Shown: piece after piece, positions 24,701-33,594 of the stretch | Numbering within the stretch: the stretch's first letter is position 1 | How the letters are laid out: every line of letters begins with the position of its first letter | Program-made: the position numbers and the translations under genes | NCBI GenBank assembly: GCA_903813345.2 | Contig: CAIIXF020000012.1 | Coordinates: 26,674,684 to 26,738,683, forward strand | Direction: 5' to 3' | Length of the DNA: 64,000 nucleotides | DNA from: Owenia fusiformis | Lineage: Eukaryota; Annelida; Polychaeta; Sabellida; Oweniidae | Notes under the pieces: generated by a model | The model's input: only the letters and a program-made list of their open reading frames with translations | Database searches by the model: none | What the model was told of the DNA's origin: nothing

Positions 24701-27700
24701 ATGAACCAAGTACATTCATCATTGGCTCTAATATCCTACAACACTTACCAAGTTTTGCGCATCTGTACAAGAAATCGGAGGACAGTGAAAAATCTCAATT
24801 TGTAAGATGTTCTGGACCAGAAGAGAAGTTTATTCCAGCAGGATCTAATGTGAATGTTGATGTTTCGACAGGATCGTTCAGAGGAACAGGAATTGTTGAA
24901 AAACTTACTTCTCCATTACCTGGAAACTTACAAATAAGTCCTGGCTTTATAGACACAAAATGTGGAAGATCTTGTATAACAGTGACAAATATGACAGAAA
25001 GTGATATATGGTTAAAGCCCAGAACTCCATTAGGAACAATTATACCTGCGAAACAACAATGTTACAGAACTAGTTACGACATCATGACAAACTCACTACA
25101 TGTTGCAGACATACCATCTATGCCAACGAAGGATGATTCATCAGCTGATGTCTACTCTAACATAGACCAAGAATCAAAACCAGCAAATGACCAATATACT
25201 ATGAAAATGAAAACAGCTATAGAGAAAACACTACAAAACTTTCCAGGAGATGAGGAAACTAAACAAAGAGCGAGAGAAATGTTCATGAAACACACACCTA
25301 TATTTGCATTTGAAAAAGAAGACCTTGGTTGTACTGAAGCTTTGAAACATGAGATACCACTTCTTGATGATCAACCGATAAAACAACCCTTCAGACGTAT
25401 TCCACCTACACTGTATGATGAAGTACGAGAACATATCGATGACCTGATCAGCAAAAAAATTATTCAAGAAAGCTCAAGCCCATATTCAAGTCCAATTGTG
25501 TTAGTCCGAAAGAAAACAGGAAAACTAAGACTGTGCGTTGACTATAGAATGCTGAACAACAAAACAAGAAAAGACGCTTATCCGTTACCCAGGATACAAG
25601 AGTCCATGGACGCTCTAGTAGATGCTAAGCTATTCTCTGTAATGGATCTCCAACAAGCTTATTATCAAGTTCAAGTAGCTGAAGAAGACATATATAAAAC
25701 AGCCTTCACAACACCCTTTGGTCTGTACGAATATCTTAGAATGCCCTTTGGTCTAACAAACGCACCTGCAACTTACCAACGACTTATGCAAATGGCGTTC
25801 AGAGATGAGATTTTTAAATCCATACTAGTTTATCTCGACGACTTGATTGTATACTCAGAATCAATTGAAAATCACATTGAGAGACTTGAAAATGTATTCG
25901 GCATCCTACAGAAGTTTGGCCTGAAATTAGAACTTTCAAAGTGCTCATTTTTTAAAGAAGAAGTCAAATATCTTGGCATGAAAGTGTCAAAAGATGGTGT
26001 CCAGCCAGATCCTAAGAATATAAAAGTGATTGAGGAATGGCCAGTTCCAGAGAATGTGAAAGAATTAAGAGCATACATGGGATTCAGCAGCTACCATAGG
26101 AGATTCATCAAGCAGTTTGCCAAGATTGCAACTCCTTTATATGATATTCTCTCCAAAGTTGGAACTGTAAAGAAAAGAAGATCAAAGAAAGTATCAATAA
26201 AAGAACACTGGAATGACATTTGTCAAGAAGCCTTCATGGAGATAAAGAGAAGATTAAAATCTGCTCCTATTCTAGCTTTTGCAAACTATAACCTCTCATT
26301 TATAGTAGAAACCGATGCAAGCAACAAAGGCCTAGGATGTACTCTTTTACAAGAACAAGATGGTGTTAAGCGAGTTATAGCTTATGGCAGCCGAGGACTA
26401 AGAGGTTCTGAAAGAAACATGAAGAACTATTCCAGTAAGAAATTAGAACTGTTAGCCTTGAAGTGGGCAATCACCAACCAATTCAGAGATTATCTTCTGG
26501 GATCATACTTCACAGTATATACTGATAATAATCCCTTGACATACATCTTCAAGAAGAAAAAGCTTCCTGCATTGGAACAAAGATGGATAGCTGATTTGGC
26601 ATCATTCAGATTTGATATCATCTACAAAGCTGGAAAAGAAAACACAATAGCTGATATATTATCAAGACTTCCAAGATCAGGAGCAACTGAGAGAGATGAC
26701 GACTCTGAAGAATCTGAACAAGAAGAAGCAGCTATGACAGTACATGTTGAAGAAGAGGAAAAGTTTCCAAAGGAACTACAAGAACAGAATACAATGGAAG
26801 TAATAGCAGCTCATTGTGAAACTACAATTATTCCTCCTGAGATTCACAGTTTAGCATTAAAACAAGAATACACACGTCAAACTGATAGCAGAGTTCAAAA
26901 GGACGACAGAACAGCAAGCACTATATTTCCAACAATGAAAGATGGTTACGAAAAAATCCAGGACAAAGACAAAGATATTAGTGTCATTAAGAAATGTGTC
27001 AAAGAAGGACAGCACCCAAACAAGATTGAACAGAAAAAACTGTCTAAAACATCCAAAGCTCTACTTCGGAATTGGAACCGTCTAAATATTATCAAAAATG
27101 TTCTAGTAAGAAAAATCAAGGACAACAATGGAAATGAAACTTATCAAATCATAGTCCCACAATGTATTCGTGAAGATGTATTGAAAGCTAACCATGATAT
27201 GAGCGGACATCAAGGATCTGACAGAACTGAAAAACTTGTAACAAAGTCTTTCTTCTGGCCAGGAATGTATACAGATATACGAAACTATGTACGAGATTGC
27301 TCAAGATGTTTGTATTCCAAGAAACCAGTCAGAAATGTAATTACGCCATTGGGAAGTTTAACAGCCAAACGCCCACTTGAGTTATTATTTCTAGACTTTA
27401 CACTTTTGGAGAAATCTTCCGATGGAATCGAAAATGTTCTAATAATAACTGACGCTTTCACAAAATACACTCTTGCAATTCCTACAAGGAATCAAAAAGC
27501 TGATACAGTCGCAAAAGTCCTAGTCAACAATTGGTTCTATAATTTTGGAATACCAATGAGAATCCACTCGGACCAGGGACGGAATTTTGAAAGTGAAATT
27601 ATTGCAAGCCTTTGCCAACTCTATGGTATCAAAAAATCTAGAACAACTCCATACCATCCTTCAGGAAATGGGCAATGTGAACGTTTCAATAGATCGCTCC

Positions 27701-30700
27701 ACTCGCTACTGAGAACACTTTCCGAAGAGAAAAAGAAAAAATGGACGAAGCATATACGAGATGTTGTCTTTGCATACAACAATACTCCTCACAGTTCAAC
27801 AGGTTACTCTCCATTTTACTTGATGTTCGGCAGAGAGGCAAGAACACCAATTGATATACAGCTAGGATCCTTAGATGTAGACACTCAACAAGAAAACTGG
27901 GTCACGGAACATAGTGAAAGATTGAAATATGCTTATAAAATGGCAAATATTCAACTGGAACAAAATTCATCAAAAAGGAAGGAATATCAGGAAAAGAAAG
28001 TAACACACAAAAACGAAGACATTGAGATAGGATCTGTAGTATTACTAAAGAAATTTCATCAAGGAAGAAACAAAATCCAAGATACTTATGATCAAAAAGA
28101 ATACATAGTTGTGAATAGGAAAGGAGATGTATATGAAATTCAAGATGAAAGTGGTGAGAAGAAAAATGTAAACAGACAAAACATAAAACAAAAACCACTC
28201 ACTACTAGAGATAGTCAAAAGAAAGAAATTGTGAGAACTGAGTCAAAATCAGATGAACATGACAACAGGAGATACAATTTAAGAAAAAGAAAGAGTGCAA
28301 AGTCGGAATCAAGTGTTAAAGACAACGAATCAGCCAGACATAGACACAGACAGACAGCCCTACATGTAGATGATCTAAAAACAATGATCCCAAAAATGCA
28401 AAAGAAAGGACAAATCTGAAAAACATACCAGTAATAAAATAACTAAAAAGATCCCAGATGTTCAGTGAAAAGCGCAAAGTAAATCATAGATGAAGAGAAA
28501 ATAAAATAAGTGTTTTAAGGGACTATACTAACATAAAGATAACTCCTTATTGATATAGTGTATGGTCAGTAAAAGTTAAAGCTAGTTTAAATAGATTTAG
28601 CTTTTTTCCACAAACTATAAAACATCATTTTGAAAGAGATTTCAATAGTATACAGACAGTGATTGCCTTTGAGCAATGTAATGCAAAATATGACAGTTAC
28701 TATTTGTTTTGATTACAATATCTAGTATATAACCTATTATTATGTACTCTATTTGAAGAAACAAATAAGTAGTCTTTCATTTTCAACATTTAATGATGAC
28801 AGCTTCGTATATGCATTTCTATTGCATTTGGCCATTCAAACCCCTATAAGACCTGGTAGCAGGGAAGATAAAGGGTACTTTTGACTGCTCACATGATCTA
28901 ATTAACTGGTCATTTGTACTTTTCATATTCCCTGGTAGCAAGGATTTAGGTTTTCGAGGAAATTAGTAATTCTATTTCATATCATGTGGCCATGAATAAT
29001 CCAATGAGCATCAATAATACAAAGAGTAATTGAGGGCATATAATTTGAATATGCATAGGATTACACATACTGTATCATTTTATTTTTTGGATACTTGTAA
29101 TAGTTCTAAAACTAAAACATGAAAGGCCAGGCATGCAAACTGGCATGGTATTGTGTTACAAAACATTATTTCATTCTAGATACAATAATATGCATATTGG
29201 CATACTTCGTTTTAATATAAGATTGTTATAACTCCAAGTTTTGCAAGTCACATGACCAATTCTTAGAGAGTTGATTGGTTGAAACAGTTGAAATCAGATA
29301 TGACAATTTGAAATTAGAAATAAGCTGTTTGTCTGGAGATGGTACAATTTCACACTGAATTCTAGCTTAATGAGAGGGAATTGAGATGGGGCATGTATCT
29401 GAGATGAAAGCCTGTGTTTCAAATAGTAAAATTCCATGTCTATCTCAATTTTTTTGAAAATGGCAGTTAGTACAAAGTTATTCTCACGCGACGATGTATG
29501 TACATGTACTGTAAATGAGCCTGGCCATAGGAAAACCGGTCTTCTCACAAAAATTAAAATTGTGCTACAGAGCCAAAAATGTGCCCACAATTAAGAGGAA
29601 AATGTGCTAAATTCAGATCCCACTTTTTGGTCTATATATGCAAGGAAAAATTGTTAGGACATAAGTCATGGCTCATTTGAAAGGTTTCTTTGTGCTTTTT
29701 AAGATAAACAAAAAATCAGAATATTGAAAAAATCTGTGATAAGACCCCTTTTCCTGTGGCCTGGCTCAAATGATGCATTCAAACACCTCTCCGATCTGAA
29801 CATCTCTCAACCCCAATTTGAAATGTGAACACCTATGGGAACACTTTTGGCATGTCCCAGTTGGGTTCAGATTAGACAGGTTTTACTGTACTCTAACTTG
29901 GGTTGATTTGGCTCTCACTGTATAGGAAAAATCTTGCAGATTATCTTATTCAAATGTGACATTTTTTTAAATATTTTTAATTCATATTGATGTTACTTGC
30001 ACCATTTGTATATTGATATCAACGTCTTTTCTGCAATTATCAAAGCTGGAAAAATGATCATGTTTTTTTATTCTTTGCCTTTTTAATTGAGTTCAAAATA
30101 CTTTATTTCCATAAGACAATGCAGGGTAATTAACTTGCCAGGTCTATATTTTTCAACAAGAAAATTGTACAATGCACAGATACACACTTTTCTCAATAGG
30201 TTTCTAAATCCTATTTTTACATGTTTTGGTCAAAATATCTCAGTATTTCACCCCCCTCAAAACAGACAGGGTGGCATACTGGCATATGTTTCAGAATATT
30301 AACAGGATGCATTACAAAGCTATTGCAGTTCTGCACTGGGAAGATCACTCATAATTCTAGCTGATCTATGGAACATACATGGAGGGAGATGAATGGTTCA
30401 AATGTAACTAACTGATAGTAGATATATATAGGGAATAATGGGGAAGTCATCAAAGTTGCCAAAACTCACATTTTCTCCAAACTAGGTTCATCAGAGAATC
30501 TGAAATCCAAGGGGTCTGAAGGCAGTTCAGATTTTGAAGAATCATTACTCCCTGTACCAGTCTTTGTACTATTGCTTATACTCTCTCCAATGTTATTCTC
30601 TGTGTTGTTATCCCTTGTGCTGTTTTCTGAATTGTTTATTGTGCAGTTTACTGTGCTGTTTATTGTCCCATTTGTTATGTGGTTCTGTGTATTGTCTTCT

Positions 30701-30768
30701 GTAATATTTTCAGTGTTTTTATTCTCTTCGTCGTTCATCTTTCGTTTCTTTAATTTTGGCGAAGACAT
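12472..30768 (-). CDS. Tandem two-domain dCTP pyrophosphatase (DCTPP1-like fusion), five exons
   Basis: All-alpha NTP pyrophosphatase of the MazG/dCTPP1 family, which hydrolyses dCTP and modified dCTPs to the monophosphate plus pyrophosphate. Exons: 30768-30470, 20152-20042, 19508-19038, 13860-13750, 12718-12472. All junctions are GT-AG and every phase fits, giving 412 residues. Domain 1: IRQLQAAFCKERDWDQ at 100-115, metal motif E129/E132 in GEVGE, then E161/D164 in ELSD. Domain 2 repeats this 194 residues later: E323/E326 and E355/D358. Both halves therefore keep all four expected Mg-binding acids. Residues 1-99 are a polar Asn/Thr/Ser-rich tail with a KLKKRK nuclear-localisation-like cluster; a near copy of that tail is the linker between the domains. 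Ordinary dCTPP1 has one domain (human about 170 residues). Alternative: exons 1-2-3 and 4-5 could be used by different transcripts, but exon 4 has no start exon of its own and exon 3 has no stop. Domain homology is certain; transcription as one mRNA is inferred. Confidence 0.85.
12785..13508. repeat. Minisatellite in intron 4 of the dCTPP gene
   Basis: About thirty degenerate copies built on GGGTAAGNTGGCAAACA, alternating with AAAA or GGGTACAT extensions, giving 20- and 25-bp units and a 45-bp higher-order unit. The minus strand is open in all three frames over most of the tract, an artefact of stop-free units. A short array of the same unit sits at the equivalent place in intron 2. Confidence 0.9.
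13750..13860 (-). CDS. dCTPP tandem gene, exon 4 (domain 2, first metal motif)
   Basis: 111 nt with the same borders and phases as exon 2 (acceptor CTTGTAG, donor GTAAGT) and the same protein sequence through GEVGEVSEI. Confidence 0.9.
14201..14251. repeat. Perfect 25-bp-arm palindrome
   Basis: ACAGTACAGTAAAACCTGTC leads a 25-nt arm that is repeated exactly inverted after a one-base spacer. The paralogous place near 29860-29890 has only the right arm, so the palindrome arose or was lost after duplication. AGTAAAACCTGT also occurs near 48832 and 59818 and resembles a MITE end. Confidence 0.7.
14464..18720. mobile_element. 4.26-kb foldback transposon with TAA target duplication
   Basis: The left end TGTATCAGATGCTGGCACAG is exactly inverted at the right end. 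Homologous inverted arms run inward about 1.4-1.6 kb on each side (to about 15.9 and from about 17.1 kb), diverging toward a loop. Each arm contains two related blocks of about 375 bp (around 15240 and 15615). TAA flanks both sides (14461-14463, 18721-18723). The paralogous intron at 30112-30114 has a single TAA with continuous flanks, i.e. the empty site. No transposase is encoded. A 3-bp TAA duplication fits PIF/Harbinger-type mobilisation, but the family is not proven. Confidence 0.85.
16783..16910. repeat. Dispersed GGACCAG repeat, copy in the foldback loop
   Basis: A block running from ACCTGCTGGTCAAAATGATA to about 16910 is found inverted at about 20798-20915 with small changes. It lies in the central loop of the foldback element and inside the separate 20.2-29.5 kb insertion. 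Its nature is unknown. Confidence 0.6.
19038..19508 (-). CDS. dCTPP tandem gene, exon 3 (domain 1 end fused to linker)
   Basis: Acceptor TTTCAG, then FQWKGEVPVGLPGF, the ELSDVLVYL metal motif, and SKKYNEYQEN. Where exon 5 then terminates, this exon continues in frame into ENITEDNAQNHITNG.. and ends SLEK plus AT at the same GTGAGT donor as exon 1. It is an old last exon joined to an old first exon. Confidence 0.9.
19573..19790. repeat. Short minisatellite in intron 2 of the dCTPP gene
   Basis: About ten copies of the GGGTAAGNTGGCAAACA unit, flanked by the same unique sequences as the long array in intron 4. The array therefore predates the gene duplication and changed length afterwards. Confidence 0.88.
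20042..20152 (-). CDS. dCTPP tandem gene, exon 2 (domain 1, first metal motif)
   Basis: 111 nt between acceptor ATTATAG and donor GTAAGT. It reads RQLQAAFCKERDWDQYH then PRNILLALVGEVGEVSEI, the signature helix of dCTPP1. It is nearly identical to exon 4. Confidence 0.9.
21242..21364. repeat. 63-bp tandem duplication
   Basis: Two near-identical copies beginning CAATTGCTCTCATTAATTAT and ending TTTGGCGTACTTTTT. Confidence 0.85.
22211..22270. repeat. 20-bp tandem triplicate
   Basis: ACAAATGGTACTGCGGGTAT occurs three times in a row without change, upstream of the gypsy gag. A gypsy primer-binding site could be expected somewhere in this area, but none was confirmed. Confidence 0.9.
22847..23138 (+). 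repeat. Degenerate (G)CCATCTATTGGT motif cluster in gypsy leader
   Basis: Eight or so copies of GACATCTAT/CCATCTATTGGT occur within about 290 bp just upstream of gag, spaced roughly 25-70 bp. They lie in the presumed untranslated leader. They could be binding sites or an eroded tandem repeat. Confidence 0.6.
23306..24382 (+). CDS. gag: Ty3/gypsy Gag
   Basis: Structural capsid protein of the retrotransposon, 358 residues from the first ATG (MPPKKANPKEEEEDLEQ). The open frame extends upstream to 23237 but that codon is GTG, so 23306 is preferred. The capsid-like region is about residues 75-210, with WDWVEDAELAI and FRTLKEVYGREFSAS followed by VKSFTQELLRLMD, typical of gypsy Gag. The C-terminus is rich in Arg, Gly and Gln (RGQFNGRRPQRGQFRG) instead of a CCHC zinc knuckle. 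A coiled-coil-like stretch lies near 255-290. Its TGA overlaps the pol ATG. Confidence 0.88.
   Translation: MPPKKANPKEEEEDLEQEKYYDPTEFENMKEELLRLRKLSQRFSQFMEIEKKPTIPVQKIKFPKRPKLGNFSGKPETTDIWDWVEDAELAIKKLDDDEEKVDFLLEHLEAPARREVHYIEPLTTRNIFRTLKEVYGREFSASQTFRKFYTTAQKKDQSVKSFTQELLRLMDIIKQHRTVPNENELLCHQLTENLNDPHLRWELKKYEDDHPNPPFQKLRHIALEYEDNENRKNEESEHHSRKEKSYSVQEKDPVFTQITSQLDEFKSAITSMQDNMKTMTEKINRLEKGQQMIMEQNANNQFQYENRNDYSYPQRSHRGQFNGRRPQRGQFRGRQTTQSNQRQFNLNAHDLGNARVPS
24379..28419 (+). CDS. pol: Ty3/gypsy Pol: protease, reverse transcriptase, RNase H, integrase
   Basis: 1346 intact codons. The aspartic protease carries DTGSSV near residues 41-46. Reverse transcriptase: LRLCVDYRMLNN, FSVMDLQQAYYQV, catalytic YLDD near 485. 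RNase H: TDASNKG, ELLALKWA, YTDNNPL. The integrase HHCC finger is near 935-970 (HDMSGHQG..CSRCLYSK) and the core acids near 1005 (LDFT), 1062 (HSDQG) and 1101 (NGQCERFN). The domain order is that of Ty3/gypsy. The frame is -1 to gag and begins in an ATGA overlap; the pol frame is closed upstream by a TGA at 24352-24354, leaving only a 28-nt overlap with gag. Expression is therefore by reinitiation or by a shift within that short window. No env-like ORF follows. All catalytic residues looked for are present. Confidence 0.93.
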   Translation: MNDGQDGTDISKDRSSYLSKTVKNTPSTLITIGDVTTTGIYDTGSSVTLMSHDFFKQNFEHESNLYKDKWIKITSANGSGIPYIGSLITTVTVDNVQLETSIMVCEGHEPSTFIIGSNILQHLPSFAHLYKKSEDSEKSQFVRCSGPEEKFIPAGSNVNVDVSTGSFRGTGIVEKLTSPLPGNLQISPGFIDTKCGRSCITVTNMTESDIWLKPRTPLGTIIPAKQQCYRTSYDIMTNSLHVADIPSMPTKDDSSADVYSNIDQESKPANDQYTMKMKTAIEKTLQNFPGDEETKQRAREMFMKHTPIFAFEKEDLGCTEALKHEIPLLDDQPIKQPFRRIPPTLYDEVREHIDDLISKKIIQESSSPYSSPIVLVRKKTGKLRLCVDYRMLNNKTRKDAYPLPRIQESMDALVDAKLFSVMDLQQAYYQVQVAEEDIYKTAFTTPFGLYEYLRMPFGLTNAPATYQRLMQMAFRDEIFKSILVYLDDLIVYSESIENHIERLENVFGILQKFGLKLELSKCSFFKEEVKYLGMKVSKDGVQPDPKNIKVIEEWPVPENVKELRAYMGFSSYHRRFIKQFAKIATPLYDILSKVGTVKKRRSKKVSIKEHWNDICQEAFMEIKRRLKSAPILAFANYNLSFIVETDASNKGLGCTLLQEQDGVKRVIAYGSRGLRGSERNMKNYSSKKLELLALKWAITNQFRDYLLGSYFTVYTDNNPLTYIFKKKKLPALEQRWIADLASFRFDIIYKAGKENTIADILSRLPRSGATERDDDSEESEQEEAAMTVHVEEEEKFPKELQEQNTMEVIAAHCETTIIPPEIHSLALKQEYTRQTDSRVQKDDRTASTIFPTMKDGYEKIQDKDKDISVIKKCVKEGQHPNKIEQKKLSKTSKALLRNWNRLNIIKNVLVRKIKDNNGNETYQIIVPQCIREDVLKANHDMSGHQGSDRTEKLVTKSFFWPGMYTDIRNYVRDCSRCLYSKKPVRNVITPLGSLTAKRPLELLFLDFTLLEKSSDGIENVLIITDAFTKYTLAIPTRNQKADTVAKVLVNNWFYNFGIPMRIHSDQGRNFESEIIASLCQLYGIKKSRTTPYHPSGNGQCERFNRSLHSLLRTLSEEKKKKWTKHIRDVVFAYNNTPHSSTGYSPFYLMFGREARTPIDIQLGSLDVDTQQENWVTEHSERLKYAYKMANIQLEQNSSKRKEYQEKKVTHKNEDIEIGSVVLLKKFHQGRNKIQDTYDQKEYIVVNRKGDVYEIQDESGEKKNVNRQNIKQKPLTTRDSQKKEIVRTESKSDEHDNRRYNLRKRKSAKSESSVKDNESARHRHRQTALHVDDLKTMIPKMQKKGQI
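28420..29221. other. Downstream of gypsy pol; no LTR identified
   Basis: AT-rich sequence where a polypurine tract and 3' LTR would be expected. I could not find a long direct repeat shared with 20.5-23.2 kb. CCTGGTAGCA occurs twice within it (about 28852 and 28930). Either the LTRs are very diverged, or one was lost. Confidence 0.4.
30470..30768 (-). CDS. dCTPP tandem gene, exon 1
   Basis: ATG at 30768 begins MSSPKLKKRKMNDEENKN. The exon encodes the polar tail and ends SDEPSLEK plus AT before donor GTGAGT (phase 2). The last residues correspond to the PEPTLEDIRRL region of dCTPP1. Most of this exon, from ENITEDN to the end, is repeated inside exon 3. Confidence 0.85.
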
Positions 30769-31077
30769 TTTATCTGAAAATATTTTATAATAACATTTTT
30801 TAATACTATAAATGTTGCATGGCTTTTTACGGCACTTTAATCAATGCGAACATGTTCAAAGAATCTAAATCATGGGGCCACCTGAGTAGATCAACCATAA
30901 ATGTTTTAACTTTTCATACCAATCAGTTTTATATGCAAAACTGATAAGGGAATGAGGGCACATAACGAATTTTCAACAAAATGTTATCATTTTGTAGAAA
31001 TTCCATCAAACAATTCATATCTATAAAATATTCCATATTTCCAAAATCATACCCAGTTTTAATATTTTCAAAAAGTA
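30769..31077. other. Upstream flank of dCTPP gene (presumed promoter/5'UTR)
   Basis: About 310 bp between the exon 1 start codon and the next transposon. It is AT-rich with no TATA or known factor site that I would defend. The minus-strand promoter should lie here or across the transposon. Confidence 0.3.
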
Positions 31078-32076
31078 TGGGGTGGTCCAAAAAATGGGAC
31101 ACTCGTATTTCAAAAATAAATATTGATTTTCTTGATGAAAACATTTCATATTATATATCAATGGATGCTGGATAGGAATTGACTCTTCTTTAATTTGGTA
31201 TAAATGATGTCATTTTCGTTTCAAAACAAGTTTTCCAAAACTTGCAAAAAACAAATTTTATTGTCAACTTTATTAACATAAACAGACGTTCAATATGTCC
31301 ACCATTTTGATCAATTGCAGCCCTCAATTTTGGCCTAAATTGGTCAATAGCATCATCATCACTTCTCAATAATACTGTCCTTCAGGGACTGAATAGATGC
31401 ACGGTAAAGGATTTATGGTATACTAATTCTGTTAGTTCTCCCCATACGTGGTTGTCGCAGAAGTTGGGTAATCTGGTGATCTGGGGAGGCAGTGTTAAAG
31501 GGGGATGAATCTAGGCAAATTTTCTTTTAACCATTTGACACTCTTGTGGGATCTATTGATTGTCCGAGCCCCATCTTGTTGGAAAATGTGATGATTTAAA
31601 AATGAGCTCATATCAGGATGGTCCAAAAACAATATAATTGGGTCATCCGATATCAACTTCTGCGACGACCACATATTGGCAGAACTATTAGAATTGGTTT
31701 ATCATGAACCCCTTACATCTACTCAGTCCCGGGACTCAGTCCCTTATTAAGGATAGAATTGTTGAGATGTGAAATTCATTGTCTCAACAGCATATCAATG
31801 AAATTGAGGGCTACATTTGATCAAAATTGTTGCCATATTGAATATCTGTTTATGTAAATAAAGTTGACAAAAACTTGTTTTTTGCAAGTTTTGGAAAATG
31901 TGTTTTGAAATGAAAATGACATCATTTATATTATGGACGCTGGTTGACAGACATTATTATTAATTTGAACTTATGATATACCAAATTAAAGATAAGAAAA
32001 TTCCCTATCCACTGGTATATAATATGACATGTTTTTATTTTTGAAATATGAGTGTCCCATTTTTTGGACCACCCTG
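31078..32076. mobile_element. 999-bp Tc1/mariner-like element with inverted arms
   Basis: The left end TGGGGTGGTCCAAAAAATGG and the right end (complement CAGGGTGGTCCAAAAAATGG) form terminal inverted repeats, flanked by TA on both sides (31076-31077, 32077-32078). Long inner arms are also inverted (about 31190-31330 against 31790-31920), each holding the C-terminal end of a transposase frame. The middle holds a decayed DDE transposase segment. Confidence 0.8.
31240..31660 (-). pseudogene. Decayed Tc1/mariner-type transposase fragment
   Basis: On the minus strand the region reads, across several breaks, HIFQQDGAR near 31590, VKWLKENLP near 31530, a SPDYP-like block near 31470, and RAAIDQNGGHIERLFM near 31300. 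These follow the order of the C-terminal half of IS630/Tc1/mariner transposases (QDGA.., W..N.PDLNP, C-terminal tail). Stops and frame changes make it non-functional. Confidence 0.7.
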
Positions 32077-32309
32077 TAGACCCAGTTCTAGGGATTTTTT
32101 CATCAAAATGAGACCCATATCTGTTGGTTTTTTTCTTCTAAATGGGACTGACATTTAGGGATTTTTTGGTGAACAAGTGACCCACTTTAGCAGCACGTCC
32201 CCATATAACCAATATATGGGAGGACCCCTTCCTGTGCATATAAGAAGCCCCAGTTGGATGAAATGGCAACAACGTGACAAGTAGAACTGACCAAAATTAT
32301 GATGAAATC

Positions 32310-32424
32310 CACCCTCACCACTCTCATTTGTTACAGATGCCAAACAACTGCCAGACACTGAACACCAACTTCTGAATGCCGCACACCAACCAACGAACAC
32401 CGTCTACTGGTGGTGACATAATGC
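32310..32424 (-). repeat. GTCACCAC-family dispersed repeat, inverted copy
   Basis: On the minus strand it reads TATGTCACCACCAGTAG, then GGCATCTGTAACAAATG, the two hallmarks of the family found four more times in and after NDUFS8. Confidence 0.65.
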
Positions 32425-32632
32425 GACATCATCAGCTGGAAACACCTGAATACTGCGTTCCACAATGTAACCTAGCAGGATGGATGACATAGAACAAACT
32501 CATAAGTAGACACATGGTTACATTTCATTATTTCGTTATTTTAACCGAACTGGTCACTAGAATTTCTGTTTTATCTTTAGAGACTCGAAAAAATTCAGTG
32601 AGTCTGAGTCTCAATAAGTTACAGTGCTCACC

Positions 32633-33594
32633 ATAAAGAATTACAAAAGCTATGGAAATTACATGCTGTCGCACATGTAATAAATTCTTACCTCCGTGTA
32701 TTCAGTGCTCAATTTTCTCCGTCCTAGTAAGTCCAGATATAGAGGAATTCGTGTCCATAATGACAAATAAGAACTTCAAAATTTGAAGTGGAATTCACAT
32801 GTTAATGCCGTTCCGCCATTCTGAAATCTGTCACGAGTAAATAAGATTACCTGATGTTGCATTCTGAGAGTCAATTCTCCTTGGATCATAAACATGGCGA
32901 TTCATGAAAACATTTGTTCGATTTGGTAGGGATTTATCCATCATTTGCAGGTATGAAGCTTTGGATTCAATTATAGCGCTACTTAAAGTCATTTGAGAAT
33001 TATTTTTCTACCGCTTGGGAGAGTTTGAGACACGAAACTTAGAATTTAGCTCATTGTGACAACTTTTGAGGGTTGAGATTTATTTTTGCACCCCATTTTA
33101 GATTCTATCAGCAAACATCTGAATGGTCGTGGTCTATGTCTACAGTGGGGGGCATAAAGAATTACAAAACCTATGGAAATTACATGTTGTCGCATATGTA
33201 ATAAATTCTTACCTCAGTGTATTCAGTGCTCTATTTTCTCCGTCATAGTAAGTCCAGATATAGTGGAATTTGTGTCCATAATGACAAATAAGAACTTAAA
33301 AATTTGATGTGGAATTCACATGTTAATGCCGACTCTTCAAATGTTGAGGTGATTTTGGAGCCAGATTACGCCGCAATGTGGGTTGGCTCCCAGAATGCAA
33401 CATGACACGTGTCAGCTTTCAAAATGCCATTCCGCCGTTTTGAAATACGTCACGAATAAATAAGGTTACTTGACGTTGCATTCTGGGAGTCAATCCTCCT
33501 TGGATCACAAACATGGCGATTCATGAAAACATTAGTCCGATTTGGTAGGGATTTATCCATCATTTGCAGGTATGAGGCTTTGGATTCATTTATT
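32633..33594. repeat. 523-bp tandem duplication, second copy interrupted
   Basis: ATAAAGAATTACAAAA.. at about 32634 recurs at about 33157 with high similarity (period 523 bp). The second copy breaks at 33594 and resumes at 36821-36955 after a transposon insertion. A related block lies at about 4440-4930. Confidence 0.8.

Larger units (their letters stand above)
20181..29494. mobile_element. 9.3-kb insertion bounded by inverted repeats, enclosing a Ty3/gypsy element
   Basis: The left end TCGTCGCATGAGAATAAC is inverted at the right end with one mismatch. A second inverted block pairs about 20424-20531 with 29222-29331. TG borders both sides (20179-20180, 29495-29496). The paralogous intron at 13887-13888 has one TG and continuous flanks, so the whole block is one net insertion into intron 1 of the dCTPP gene. 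It could be a TIR DNA transposon later invaded by the gypsy element. The class is undetermined because no transposase is seen. Confidence 0.65.
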
